Assembly (NCBI GenBank): GCA_936450465.1
Contig: OW388297.1
Coordinates: 29,406,387-29,470,386, forward strand
Source of the DNA: Gibbula magus
Taxonomy: Eukaryota > Mollusca > Gastropoda > Trochida > Trochidae
Direction of reading: 5' to 3'
Length of the DNA stretch: 64,000 nucleotides
How positions within the stretch are numbered: the first letter of the stretch is position 1; the number at the start of each line of letters is the position of its first letter. This document shows, one piece after another, positions 1 through 11,500 of the stretch. The notes under the pieces were generated by a model. The model ran no database searches, was not told the origin of the DNA, and saw only the letters and a program-made list of their open reading frames with translations. A program made the translations under genes and the position numbers.

Positions 1-39
1 GAGAGCCCTGTCCCAGCCACCTCCCACAGGGGATCTTAC

Positions 40-129
40 CTGAGCAGGAGTATATCCTTGGCCACCGACTGACTAATAGCCTGTCTGCTAACCCCTGCAG
101 AAACGTACATCTGTACCCCGAGGTTAAAC
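40..129 (-). CDS. NT5C3: Candidate duplicated, mutually exclusive NT5C3 exon (version A)
   Basis: A second 90-nt open exon with the same phases lies 62 nt downstream of version B. Its acceptor is excellent (pyrimidine tract then CTGCAG) and its donor is GTAAGA. After the shared Trp it encodes FNLGVQMYVSAG, then VSRQAISQSVAKDILLL, then Arg. Aligned without gaps to version B it shares five positions (13 V, 18 I, 20 Q, 22 V, 29 L) plus Y/F, L/M and T/S changes; its VAKDILLLR end resembles the family's VAESDVMLK end better than version B does. It does not resemble the EGYxxFF segment that should follow, so it fits an exon duplicate rather than the next exon. It could also be a decayed or unused exon. 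Confidence 0.6.
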
Positions 130-2811
130 CTGCAGAAAGTAACAGTTATAAAGTTTAAAACACACAAGCGGCACGGAGCTGCATGATTTACCTCAGCCGA
201 GAGGATGACTCCTTCACCATCTGGACGATATTATCCTGGGTCACATGACATTCCTGCAGCAGATCGTGGGCGGACGTGTACCTGGGCATCAAACATCAAG
301 TAGCGGTTAAAGCATGTTGTATTCTGATCTAACAGAATTGGTCAGTGCAAAACAACCTGAACACACTGACCCTCAAACCTTTTCAAACAGTTCATTCCTC
401 TCTTCTTTACGGGTGTCAGAATTTGAGAACAGAAACATCTGGTTATGGTTAGAAATGAAAGCTAATTCAACTGGTACTGGTCTAAGCAAAAAAACACCCT
501 AACCACCCTATTTCTTGTATAGCAGTGTTTGATCACAGAAAATCAAGTTGTGGTTCGTAGGGTTGGGAGTTTTTGGATTGCTTGGTGCATCAGTATACTG
601 GTCCTGTTAGAAGTGAAATATAAATCAACCTGTTGAATGATTTGTTGGCATATACTGACCACTCTATCATATGAGGAATCTTCTGCTCCACCGTCAAGTT
701 GTGGCTGAACTCGATAGGGATGAATTTGTCTCTCAGTTCTTTGGCCTACGGAAGCAAAAACAGTCAACAATTTATACTTGAAATACATCACAGCATTGAA
801 AAGAAAAGAGGAGAAAGGATACAAGCTAGTTACACAGCCACCATGAATCCATGATACTCTATCAGTAACCAATACTTATCATAGTCATAGTCTAGTGGCT
901 TGTGCTTTACCTTAATCGGTGGACATTTTTGACAAAATATGGACTTTATCAGGACATACCTTTTCCTTAAAGAAATCTGGCATGATGTGGCTTTCCTCCA
1001 ACACATCTACAACAAAGAAAGGTCATTCATTTTATATAAATAAACAGGACAATATATCTAAACATGTATTACAGGTTCTAAGAGTTGTTTTTCAATTAAG
1101 CTGATGCTGTAAATCAAATATCTTAATATTTTTCTTTAATAAACTCAAACAAATAGCAGATATCTTTCAACCTAGTCAATATGGAGGGTTTGAAAAATCT
1201 CTTCAGTGTCGGGAAATCAAGGACTTGGAACATTTTTTTCCCCACTAAGTCCCAGCACTTTTGCAGTAAATGGTTTTGAAAAAGAGCCAAATCACTTACT
1301 TTTCGTGATTTTATGGGCAAGTCCATGGTTAAAAGGTCAGTGATCTCGGACTTACAGTTTTTTAACCCCACAATATGTTATCCCCATCTAATGTGATTGA
1401 TCAGGCTTACAACTTTGTAAAGTGCAACAAATAACACAACATCAACATGTGAATCAATGAGATGAATGTAATCAGGGACTTTATAATATTTTAGAGTGTC
1501 ACTGATGTAATGCATTCAATCAATTAGATAACACAATGAGGACAGTAGCTACTCACTGTGACAAGTTGCACATGTCTGCCCTCTGTGCATATATTTGGAC
1601 ATGGTGCGATCAAAATCAGCTACCACCTGGTGAGAGATGCAACGAGAGATCAGAGCAGGTAATCAACCACAAGATGCTAACTAATCTCAGGATGTGTGTC
1701 CATCATATAATTGATACTAATCAATCTAGCTCATATTACTAATTACAAGTGATACCTGATCCATCTATGATTATCCGCAATAATGTTTTGACAAAATAGG
1801 ACTAGATGAGGCAGCAATAGCCATTTTTATTGTCATAATGTCGCCATAAGCCATCTTGCAAATTCTGTTGAGACTTGAGTCCTATTTCATGAAATGTTTT
1901 TGTCATTTAAACAAATGCTGTTGTGCTCAAAATCTTTAAGATTCTTGAAAAGACCAAATGTCCAGACATTTAAATATTTTCTACACTGAGTAGGAAAATG
2001 ACATATCTTGACTTAGATTATGCGCTATGAAACAAATCACTATCAAATAATAGTAAAAAAATAACTTAAATCCAAACCTGTAACTTCTTCCCTCCATCTT
2101 TCAACATCTTTTCAACAGCTTTGTGCACAAACTCTGGATTTTTAATGTGAACACGTTCACTCTTCAGTTCGGGTACCTAGATAGGAGGGGCATCATAAAT
2201 CAAACATATAAAAATGAGCAAACTAGTCCAGCATGCTAGATGTCTTCCTACGTCAACGTTGGGTGCGCAGTCAAATAAATCGACGTTTAGATTATCTGAA
2301 CTATGAGCACACTGGTAACCATAGAAACAGGTCGATAGATTACTTGAATACTGATTGAAAATCCCATGTTTCTGGAAGATAATTATGGAAGGATACTGAC
2401 ATAGATGATCATGTTCAACTTGGTTTACCGAAATAAATGGTTGTCCCCTTTGATCAATACTGTGGGCCTACTGCAGTAGAGCCATGACACAATGTCAATT
2501 CTACTCCACTCAAATTCAAGCATGGCGAATATTGCCGGTGCTGTTTCGCCAATAAGAGCATAATTTGTTTTCCAAAAAAATATTTCAATGTACATTCCTG
2601 AGCATTACATCATGTGAACAACTAAATTGAAAACTACAATATAGTAATAGTAAAAACTGAAGTGCCTAAATTATAACACTCACAGGCTCAGCAAAATAAA
2701 CCGTTTGATGTTGCAAATACCTCATTTACGAAATACCGTTTAAGAGCTAGATTATGCAAAGAAAATGAACAAAACCGATACAAAATCAACGAATTATCTT
2801 ACCAACTCCAT
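40..2811 (-). CDS. NT5C3: Cytosolic 5'-nucleotidase, UMPH-1/NT5C3 family, 5' half of the gene (runs off the left edge)
   Basis: Coding exons, in transcript order: 2803-2811 (ATG GAG TTG), 2078-2176, 1557-1626, 960-1006, 660-745, then 192-281 and/or 40-129. Each junction has an AG acceptor and GT donor and phases agree: the CAC-A|AT junction restores Asn and GAG-TG|G restores Trp. The deduced start contains ELKSERVHIKNPEFV, the HAD motif I VVADFDRTMS (nucleophile Asp40, acid/base Asp42), a CATCHN cysteine segment, and LTVEQKIPHMIEWYTSAHDLL. All match the order and spacing of NT5C3-type enzymes, which remove phosphate from pyrimidine (or m7G) nucleoside monophosphates in the cytosol. About 134 of the usual ~290-300 residues are inside the window; HAD motifs II and III lie to the left. 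The ATG has A at -3 and G at +4. A TTTCAG just before it could be an acceptor, so the 5'UTR structure is uncertain. One donor (GTCAGT, after 660) is weak. Family assignment is strong; the exact paralogue is not determined. Confidence 0.9.
130..191 (-). other. 62-nt intron between the duplicated NT5C3 exons
   Basis: Reading on the minus strand, it starts GTAAAT and ends in a T-rich tract plus TTTCTGCAG. It is far shorter than the other introns of this gene (about 300-630 nt). A donor and branch point packed this closely often cannot be used together, which would enforce a choice between the flanking exons. Confidence 0.6.
192..281 (-). CDS. NT5C3: NT5C3 exon, version B (more conserved copy)
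   Basis: This 90-nt exon has acceptor GCCCAG at its upstream side and donor GTAAAT downstream, phase 2 at both ends. After the Trp completed at the junction it encodes YTSAHDLLQECHVTQDN, ending in SSSRL plus the first two bases of an Arg codon. The start matches the family's EWYTxxHxLL signature, and the 29-codon length is the same as this segment in vertebrate NT5C3 as I recall it. It forms part of the helical cap domain next to the nucleotide pocket. Confidence 0.85.
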
Positions 2812-4130
2812 TCTGAAAGGTGTTACTATATGTTTGCCAGAAAGACGAGGTAGTAAACTGAAAAACAAGACTTTTCCACGAATGTTTATAAACTTAGCAG
2901 ACCAATGACAACATAAAAACTACTTTCCGAAAAACAAATTCCTTTTTCAGTATGAAATTAAATCATCAGTTACATGTTTTTCGAAACATTTGCATAAATG
3001 TAAAATAAAACACTATTATACAAATTTAAAATACACATGCATGTAAACTTAATCATACAGATATTATGCATACACACATAAGTTATATACAACAGTTTAT
3101 AATTGCAGTTGTTATACAGCTAGCTTTTACGCACAAGGGGCGTTAACTCTTGATCCCTTCCATATATGGCACTTCCATATGGCGAAATGAAAGTAATTTT
3201 CCAGTTCGACCCTCAATTGATCACGTATCGAGATGCAATAACCTTTTCTGTACCGAATATTGATATCAAATACGAATACACATATTTTGTCATCCAGAAA
3301 TTAAATAAAACCATTGGTGAAAACAATTGGTCGAAACATCGACAGAAAATATATATGTTTAGTGCACCACAACTAATTTATGTTTGCATCCACCTGCATA
3401 TATACTTTATAATAGATTTATAAATAACAGATTTATGTTATGGTCTCTGTTTTAAAAAATGCATCTTTAGCAAAGCTGAATTGTCAATAACAACAAAAGC
3501 AAGGAATATATGTGCCTCTATGTATGTTTTATTTCGATTCACAGCTAGGTGGTTGAAGTGAATAATTTCATTTCACCTTTCGATGCATACTTGATATATA
3601 ACATTAAGCCTTCGGTGTCAATTCATACACCATAATAATTATTATGTTACTGTATTCATTCATGCATTACACAAAATATTTTGTCGTTTCAATATTCCTC
3701 TGTGACTACGATTCATCCCATCCTTTCTCAGGGTAAACCGTATCCGCGAAACGTCACTTATTTATACCCTGGGAGCACGGCATGCGATTCATCCATACTG
3801 GGAATTTACACAAGAATGGTCATGTACATGAATACAATAATGGAATGAGCTTCGCATATTCGCGGTATTTGCCAAATTTGAACGCTCGTGTTTTGGACTA
3901 GCGCCGTTTTGACTATATGCCATTCTCTTTACAGAACTACTCCCTTCAGAATTCCGTTCGACTTAGTGAAAGATAATACAATAACAGGTTGACATTTGAT
4001 GCGTGTACATGTACATATGTGTTTTATCATAGTATTTCTTATTATTTATATATTGAGGCAATCCGATAGAAAAACGGGTAAACGTGGCCTACATGTTTAT
4101 CATTTATTTTTGCAAAATGTTTTAAATTGC
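2812..4130. other. 5' flank of NT5C3 and intergenic DNA
   Basis: About 2812-2950 is likely 5'UTR and promoter of the minus-strand nucleotidase gene; no clear TATA box or CpG island is seen. The rest is AT-rich with short unrelated open frames (for example 3166-3423 on the plus strand) that show no recognisable protein. Confidence 0.4.
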
Positions 4131-4132
4131 AG

Positions 4133-4832
4133 TTAAAAGGGCCGAATGTCAAAAGGGCCGAGGACTGCATAGTCAAAAGGGCCGAAGGAAAAAGTTCTTC
4201 TCCAGTTCCAAAAGGTCTAGAGAGCTGAAAAGTTGTCTGCAGACTTTTTGGGCCAATTTAAATTGTAGATTTCCTGACCCTGTGACCCCAAATATAGGTC
4301 ACAGAGGTCATGACCTGAAAACCTATTTTCATCTTTCTCAAAAACCACTGATCCTAAAGACTTGAAATTTCATGTACAGACTCCTTGGCCAATTGGGATT
4401 CTAAATTGTAGATTTCGTGATCATGCGACCCCAAATGTAGGTCACAGAGGTCATGACCTGAAAAGCTTTTTTCATCTTGAGATTTTATGTGCTCTTCAAA
4501 GGGAGGTAATTTAACGGAAACAACAATGATGAATTACATTTTCAAGCGTGTCTTTATTTGTAGGTGATTTTATCTCTGACCTCAGAGATAGGTCAGAGGG
4601 GTAAGGACCTTAAGACCTATTTCATCTTCTCCATTTAAAGTGCTTCCTATTTGCTGTACCTCTCACCTTGAAGTTGACATTTTGAATTAGTTAATGTATA
4701 TAAAGCCTGACGAGTTACAGAGCCAGTGGCTCTTATTTTTTATTTTCGGCCCTTTTGTTGTTTTCACTCGGCCCTTTTGACTTTTTTAATCGGCCTTTTC
4801 TTCCTTCGGCCCATTTGATCAGATCCCCTTAA
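4133..4832. mobile_element. 700-bp non-autonomous DNA element (MITE-like) with GGGCCGAA inverted ends
   Basis: The left end carries three copies of AAAAGGGCCGA (4136-4190). The right end carries the reverse complement, CGGCCCTTTT, several times (4746-4812). TTAA stands at both borders (4133-4136 and 4829-4832), a possible target-site duplication. The interior holds a segment with GACCCCAAAT, AGGTCACAGAGGTCATGACC twice (about 4280-4325 and 4427-4465). There is no coding capacity. The borders are my best guess. Confidence 0.6.
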
Positions 4833-5739
4833 AAGTAGAAATTTTAATAACGTCTTTCATTAACATAGTTTCCATATTTCATAAACATTATGTCCAACAA
4901 CCGTTTAAAATGACGATTTCAGCACCACATGTGTGTTTGAACAGACATAAAAAACATAATATCACACTAGGTGAAGGAAACTGTGAGTACCTCTTTACAC
5001 AACAGATGATTATCAAAGGCATTCAAAATCAACTTTCTCCGGCAGCAGTAATTAGGATGTTACTCATTTCGAAAACGTGGTAACGTTTTTTTGCCGCATA
5101 GTCTCTGTCTACATGTCTGTCTGCCTGTTTTTCTTACCTTCGACGACAAGGACGACGAAAAAGTCGTATCAGATTTGTTGACATCGAAACCTGATTGCTC
5201 ATAATCGAACATGACTTATTCAAATACAGCAATATATAAAAAAAAAATAATCTGGGAGAACGATTTCCTAATTTCCAATAGGTACCTATGAATTATTTGC
5301 AAAATATAATAGATATGTTTGTGCACAAAGCAGTGCATGTATTGAGTCGGCTGGATGCACATCCGATCATTCAGGAAGCGACGTGAACGTAAACACGCGT
5401 TAGTTATACACGTGATACATTTAGTATTTCCCCTTTCCTCAACAATTAATGACTTTTAATATATATATATTGATGTGTGTATGAGTCATTTTCACCAAAA
5501 TTGTGTATATTCCAAACAGTGATAAAGAGAAAACAGTTGCTTGTTGTTTATCTTTATTTTAATGAATTCACGAGAATGGTAGTAAAACAAAATTCCCTTC
5601 TTATGACCCGATTTAGAAAAGGATTACATGGAGATAGTCCTCATTTTTACCATTTCAACATTCACATTTTCAGTAACTTCTACTTGAGATAAACTCAATA
5701 TTTTATTGACAGTTAATAACGTATTCTCTCTTCTCTCTG
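4833..5739. other. Intergenic DNA with a dispersed-repeat fragment
   Basis: A stretch at 5020-5050 containing CTTTCTCCGGCAGCAGTA recurs at 16230-16260, so both belong to a dispersed repeat. A short (TA)n run is at 5459-5470. No gene was found. Confidence 0.4.
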
Positions 5740-7085
5740 TTATAGGAAAAACGTTTCTGAATAATAGACTGGTTGTATGGTGTAAATACAATGAACTCCT
5801 TGGTTAGGTTATGTGGTTACAGACAAGGTCGAAGCACAGTTGATCATTTTTTCACTCTTTACTCACTAGCTCAAAAACATTTGTCTAAAAGAAGAGATCG
5901 TTTCTATTGTATATTTATCGATTTCACAAATGCATTTAACAGTGTACAACATCATCTTTTGAAGTATGTTCTTCTGCAACACGGATTTGAAGGGAAATGT
6001 TTAGAGTAATCTCAACTGAAATCATCATTTTTAACTTTGTTCCAGCAGAGAGCTATTGACTGTTGGAAGCAAAAATGGTCAGCAACTATAAGTGAAAGTA
6101 GTAAATTATCTTTCTATTGCAAATATAAATCTTCAGCATAATTGTAAACATATTTCGATGTGGTACATATCACTAGATACAGGACTGCGCTAACAAGGTT
6201 CAGATGCATTAACCACAATCTCGCTGTAGAATCAGGGAGGTGGACAGGAATCAAAAGAGAAGAGAGAGTGCAAGTTCTGTTTGCCAATACTTAAAAAAAG
6301 TGTCCTTGACGATGAGATCCATTTTCTCATCACTTGCCCACAATACTGTCAACAACTGCATATTCCGCATTAATATTTTTCAAATGAAGCCAAACTTGAA
6401 ATGAAGTCAAGGGAATCAGTCATCACTAACCAAATATATATTTAAAAGGAGGGTTCTATCGGGGTATTTTTTGTGGAAACGAAATTTGAGGTGATATCCC
6501 TATTAACACATATATGTTATTAAGTATTATTAAAACACCGTCAAATTGAAAGATACTAATGGAGGTAATAGTTTGACGAGTTTATATTTCATTACTCGAT
6601 AAACACAAGTGCACATTTGTTGAAAAATATAAGAACAATGAGAACTGAAGCCTTTCATTGGCGCTGCGAGTGGGGAAAACTTCGCTACATCATAAAAGTA
6701 AATTGTTTATTAGTTTTATGACATGTTTTGTGTTACTGTATTAATACTCTATCAGTGTATGTCTTTAGTGATTAAAAAGTTGTTAAATTAGGTACAATAT
6801 ACAGTGTTTTCAGTTCACGCAATGCAAAAAATCTAATATGGCGACAGAACCTGTGCAGTCTGACTACCTCGTCAATGGATTAAAGGGAGATAATTGAGTT
6901 GACCCTGCATTGTTTGAATGTTTATCACTTGTGTTTGGTGATATGAAGTCATTATCTATAACTCTAATGTTTTATATAGGATCAAGTATGCATATTCCTG
7001 TACAGATTTTCACCTTTGAAAAATGTATGTTTGTACCCTGGGCCTAAGGCCCCACATCCTGAAATAAAGAATTGAATTGAATGTA
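5740..7085 (+). pseudogene. Decayed non-LTR (LINE-type) retrotransposon, 3' portion
   Basis: From 5753 the reading FLNNRLVVWCKYNELLG, then after a frameshift GYRQGRSTVDHFFTLYSL and FYCIFIDFTNAFNSV, is the finger/palm start of a LINE reverse transcriptase. The first Asp of motif A (FID) is kept but the usual AFDSV reads AFNSV, and the frame ends at 6007. At about 6180-6360, in shifting frames, come RTALTRFRCINHNLAVE, SGRWTGIKREER, CKFC and DDEIHFLITCPQYC, the C-terminal tail and Cys/His region typical of these elements. The FxDD catalytic part between them is missing. The 3' end has AATAAA at 7063 and a short ATTGA-repeat tail to about 7082. It is inactive. Confidence 0.75.
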
Positions 7086-8159
7086 AATGAAATGGTATAA
7101 TGAGGAACATTACTTGAACTTTCATTGAAATTTCGATAGTTTAAATTGGATTCAACAGCAAAACAGGTAAACTTAGCTTACATCATTAGCGATTTAATCT
7201 ACCCGTTAACACGCTCAACTTCTTTTAAATAGTCTTGTGTTAGTATCTTAATACGCGAAATCGATTTCAGAGAATTGTCCTTCCCAAGTTATTAATGTTT
7301 TTGTTTACCAAACATAATCGACATCTGACGTTATAGTCCGGACAAACACGATACTATTTTACTGAAAAACTACGCATACTTTGTATTTTCATGATTAAAT
7401 TGAAATTGATCGAAGTGCTTGCATAACGTAAGACTGGAAAAAAACATAATTGAAATAAAATATATTGGTAGGTAACACCCTCCACATCTCTTTGATTCTA
7501 CTTATAATGAACTACATAGAGGTATGAGTGAGACCATTTTGAGGAGATTTTAATCTTTGTACTTAAGTTTAAAATCAAAATGTGACGTATATCATTTATT
7601 ATAATTATCAATAAATTTGTCCATACCGTTACGTAATAGAGAAAGACCGATGACGAGGACTTTCCGTCGAAAGAAAGCCCGCTGCCCTAGGGATCGGCCT
7701 AGGGGAGGGCTTGCCTTGTCATTTCAGTAACTGTTTTATATATATGTATATAATATATGTTGTATTTTGTACTTTTTATTTCAATTCAAGGACACACTCA
7801 TTTTCTTCCCAGAGGTTACTCCCTTCGATTTCCGATCATGACCTCTGTTGTTTTACGCTTGATATCGAGGTTAGGATCGGAAATCTGAAGGCCTAATGAG
7901 GTCAAAATATATGTTTAAAAAGTGGTCAATACGCTTTTCGAGTTTGTCTATACTGTTACCTATAAGTGGTAAGTGAGATATATATATATATACCCATACT
8001 TTTCCGAGTGTATCGAGTGATACTTTACCCAGTAAACCGTAAATCGTATCCAAAACGTAGTGAAAGCGTTTCCCTGAACACGTTTTTAAAACGTTTCAAA
8101 ATCCCATATTTGTCCGTTATTGTGAACGCCAAAAGCGTTATTTCAAACATTTTCAAACG
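7086..8159. other. Intergenic DNA with two hairpin-forming segments
   Basis: A GC-rich hairpin lies at 7675-7712 (arms AAGCCC...CCCTAGG and CCTAGGG...GGGCTT, 6-nt loop). A second inverted repeat lies at 7818-7893, with arms around TTCGATTTCCGATC and GATCGGAAATCTGAAG. No coding sequence is recognised; the short open frames here look fortuitous. Confidence 0.45.
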
Positions 8160-8245
8160 TATTGCAATCGAGAACCACACCCCAGAGTAAGGCAACTATC
8201 GCCAGCACTGACCGTACCAACAGCTTATCACACGACCATTTCGCC
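8160..8245 (-). repeat. Diverged tRNA-derived SINE fragment, copy 1
   Basis: The segment CAGAGTAAGGCAACTATCGC, followed by CAGCACTGA, is shared with the copy at 8425-8527. Its B-box position is degenerate. Confidence 0.5.
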
Positions 8246-8424
8246 TCGTCAAAAATCGAGGTCCAACAATCGATAGTTAAGCTAATTTTACATCCAGTAC
8301 CCCTCTGATATACGTAAATTGGCGCAGCTCCCAAGACTGAATACATAAGAAATACATGCCATTTAGATAGTGGGCAAATATAACAATACCACTACCTTCA
8401 ACAGTAAACTTTCTTGTACTTTTT

Positions 8425-8527
8425 TCGGGCCGAGTCCCGTGCGGGATTCGAACCCACACCCTCAGAGTAAGGCAACTATCGCCAGCACTGATCGTACAAC
8501 AGTTTACCTCCCGCTATGAGCCATTCT
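8425..8527 (-). repeat. tRNA-derived SINE head, copy 2
   Basis: On the minus strand there is a B box GGTTCGAATCC (8454-8444) and an A-box-like TGGCTCATAGCGG (8523-8511), spaced like a tRNA-type pol III promoter but wider than in a tRNA. The middle part matches copy 1. No cloverleaf with a proper anticodon arm can be drawn, so it is not a tRNA gene. Confidence 0.6.
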
Positions 8528-8593
8528 AGAGTGCAAACAGTCTTTTTTAAGCCTCTCATTTATAACGTCCCCAGTGACCCTCATTTGATCTAC

Positions 8594-11500
8594 ATTCCTC
8601 AATGACTTCTCTCTGACCTTCCTCAGTGACTCCCCTCTGACCTTCCTCAATGCATCCCCTCTGACCTTCCTAAATGACTTCTCTCGGACCATTCTCAATG
8701 ACTTCTCTCGGACCATCCTCAATGACTCCCCTCTGACCATCCTCAATGACTCCCCTCTGACCTTCCTCAATGACTTCTCTCTGACCTTCCTCAATGACTT
8801 CTCTCTGACCTTCCTCAATGAATCCCATCTGACCTTCCTCAACGACTTCTCTCTGACCTTCCTAATTGAGTCCCCTCTGACCTTCCTCAATGACTTCTCT
8901 CTGACCTTCCTCAATGAATACCCCATGACCGTCCTCAATGAATCCCCTCTGACTTTCCTCAACGACTCCCCTCTGACCTTCCTCAATGACCCCACTCTGA
9001 CCTTCCTCAATGACACCCCACTGACCTTCCCCAATGACTCACCTCTGACCTTCCTCAATGACTTCTCTCTGACCTTCCTCAATGAATCCCATCTGACCTT
9101 CCTCAATGACTTCCCTCTTACCTTCCTCAATGAATCCCCTCTGACCTTCCTCAATGACTTCCCTCTGACCTTCCTCAATGACTCCCCTCTGACCTTCCTC
9201 AATGACTTCCCTCTGACCTTCCTCAATGAATCCCCTCTGACCTTCGTCAATGACTCCCCTCTGACCTTCCTCAATGACTCCCCTCTGACCATCCTCAATG
9301 ACTCCCCTCTTACCTTCCTCAATGTCTTCCCTCTGACCTTCCTCAATGAATCCCCTCTGACCTTCCTCAATGAATCCCCTCTGACCTTCGTCAATGACTT
9401 CTTTCTGACTTCCTCAATGACTCACCTCTGACCTTCCTCAATGAATCCCCTCTGACCTTCCTCACTGACTTCTCTCTGACCTTCCTCAATGAATCCCCTC
9501 TGACCTTCCTGAATGACTCACCACTGACCTTCCTCAATGAATCCCCTCTGACCTTCGTCAATGACTTCTCTCTGACCTTCCTCAATGACTCACCTCTGAC
9601 CTTCCTCAATGAATCCCCTCTGACCTTCGTCAATGACTTCTCTCTGACCTTCCTCAATGACTCCCCTCTGACCTTCCTCAATGAATCCCCTCTGACCTTC
9701 CTCACTGAATTCTCTCTGACCTTCCTCAATGAATCCCCTCTGACCTTCCTCAATGAATCCCCTCTGACCTTCGTCAATGAATCCCCTCTGACCTTCCTCA
9801 ATGAATCCCCCCTGACCTTCCTCAATGACTTCTCTCTGACCTTCCTCAATGAATCCCCTCTGACCGTCCGCAATGACTCCCCTCTGACCATTCTCAATGA
9901 CTCCCCTCTGACCTTCGTCAATGACTTCCCTCTGACCTTCCTCAATGAATCCCCTCTGACCTTCGTCAATGACTCCCCTCTGACCTTCGTCAATGACTTC
10001 CCTCTGACCTTCCTAAATGACTCCCCTCTGACCATCCTAAATGACCCCCCTCTGACCTTCGTCAATGACTCCCCTCTGACCTTCCTCAATGACTTTCTTC
10101 TGACCTTCCTAAATGACTCCCCTCTGACCATCCTCAATGACTCCCCTCTGACCTTCGTCAATGACTTCCCTCTGACCTTCCTCAATGAATCCCCTCTGAC
10201 CTACGTCAATGACTCCCCTCTGACCTTCCTCAATGACTTCTCTCTGACCTTCCTCAATGGATCCCCTCTGACCTTCCTCAATGACTCCCCTCTGATCTTC
10301 CTCAATGAATCCCCTCTGACCTTCCTCAATGACTTCTCTCTGACCTTCCTCAATGACTCACCTCTGACCTTCCTCAATTAATCCCCTCTGACCTTCCTCA
10401 CTGACTTCTCTCTGACCTTCGTCAATGAATCCCCTCTGACCTTCCTCAATGACTCACAACTGATCTTCCTCAATGAATCCCCTCTGACCTTCCTCAATGA
10501 ATCCCCTCTGACCTTCCTCAATGACTTCTCTCGGACCTTCCTCAATGACTTCTCTCTGACCTTCCTCAAAGAATCCCCTCTGACCTTCCTCAATTAATCC
10601 CCTCTGACCTTCCTCAATAACTCACCACTGACCTTCCTCAATGACTCCCCTCTGACCTTCCTCGATGACTCACCACTGACCTTCCTCGATGACTCACCTC
10701 TGACCTTTCCTAATGACTCACCTCTGACCTTCCTAAATGACTCCCCTCTGACCATCCTTAATGACTCCCCTCTGACCTTCGTCAATGACTCCCCTCTGAC
10801 CTTCCTCAATGACTTCCCTCTGACCTTCCTAAATGACTCCCCTCTTACCATCCTCAATGACTCCCCTCTGACCTTCGTCAATGACTTCCCTCTGACCTTC
10901 CTCAATGAATCCCCTCTGACCTTCGTCAATGAATCCCCTCTGACCTTCCTCAATGACTCCCCTCTGATCTTCCTCAATGAATCCCCTCTGACCTTCCTCA
11001 ATGAATCCCCTCTGACCTTCCTCAATGACTTCTCTCTGACCTTCCTCAATGACTCACCTCTGACCTTCCTCAATTAATCCCCTCTGACCTTCCTCACTGA
11101 CTTCTCTCTGACCATCCTTAATGACTCCCCTCTGACCTTCCTCAATGACTCACAACTGATCTTCCTCAATGAATCCCCTCTGACCTTCCTAAATGAATCC
11201 CCTCTGACCTTCCTCAATGACTTCTCTCGGACCTTCCTCAATGACTTCTCTCTGACCTTCCTCAATGACTCCCCTCTGACCTTCCTCGATGACTCACCAC
11301 TGACCTTCCTCAATGACTCCTCTCTGACTTTCCTCAATGACCCCCCTCTGACCTTCCTCAATGACACCCTACTGACCTTCCTCGATGACTCACCACTGAC
11401 CTTCCTCAATGACTCACCTCTGACCTTCCTCAATGACTCACCTCTGATCTTCCTCAATGACTTCTCTCTGACCTTCCTCAATGACACCCTACTGACCTTC

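Noticed and set aside
543..872. 109-codon minus-strand frame as an independent gene
   Set aside because: Out of frame with the real NT5C3 exon at 660-745 that it overlaps.
7711..8346. Short frames 60-74 codons on both strands
   Set aside because: No recognisable domain, and they overlap hairpins and SINE fragments.
8425..8527. tRNA gene
   Set aside because: A and B boxes are present but they are too far apart and no cloverleaf or anticodon arm forms; a SINE head fits better.
8925..9431. 168-codon plus-strand open frame (LTFLNDSP repeats)
   Set aside because: Shadow of the same minisatellite.
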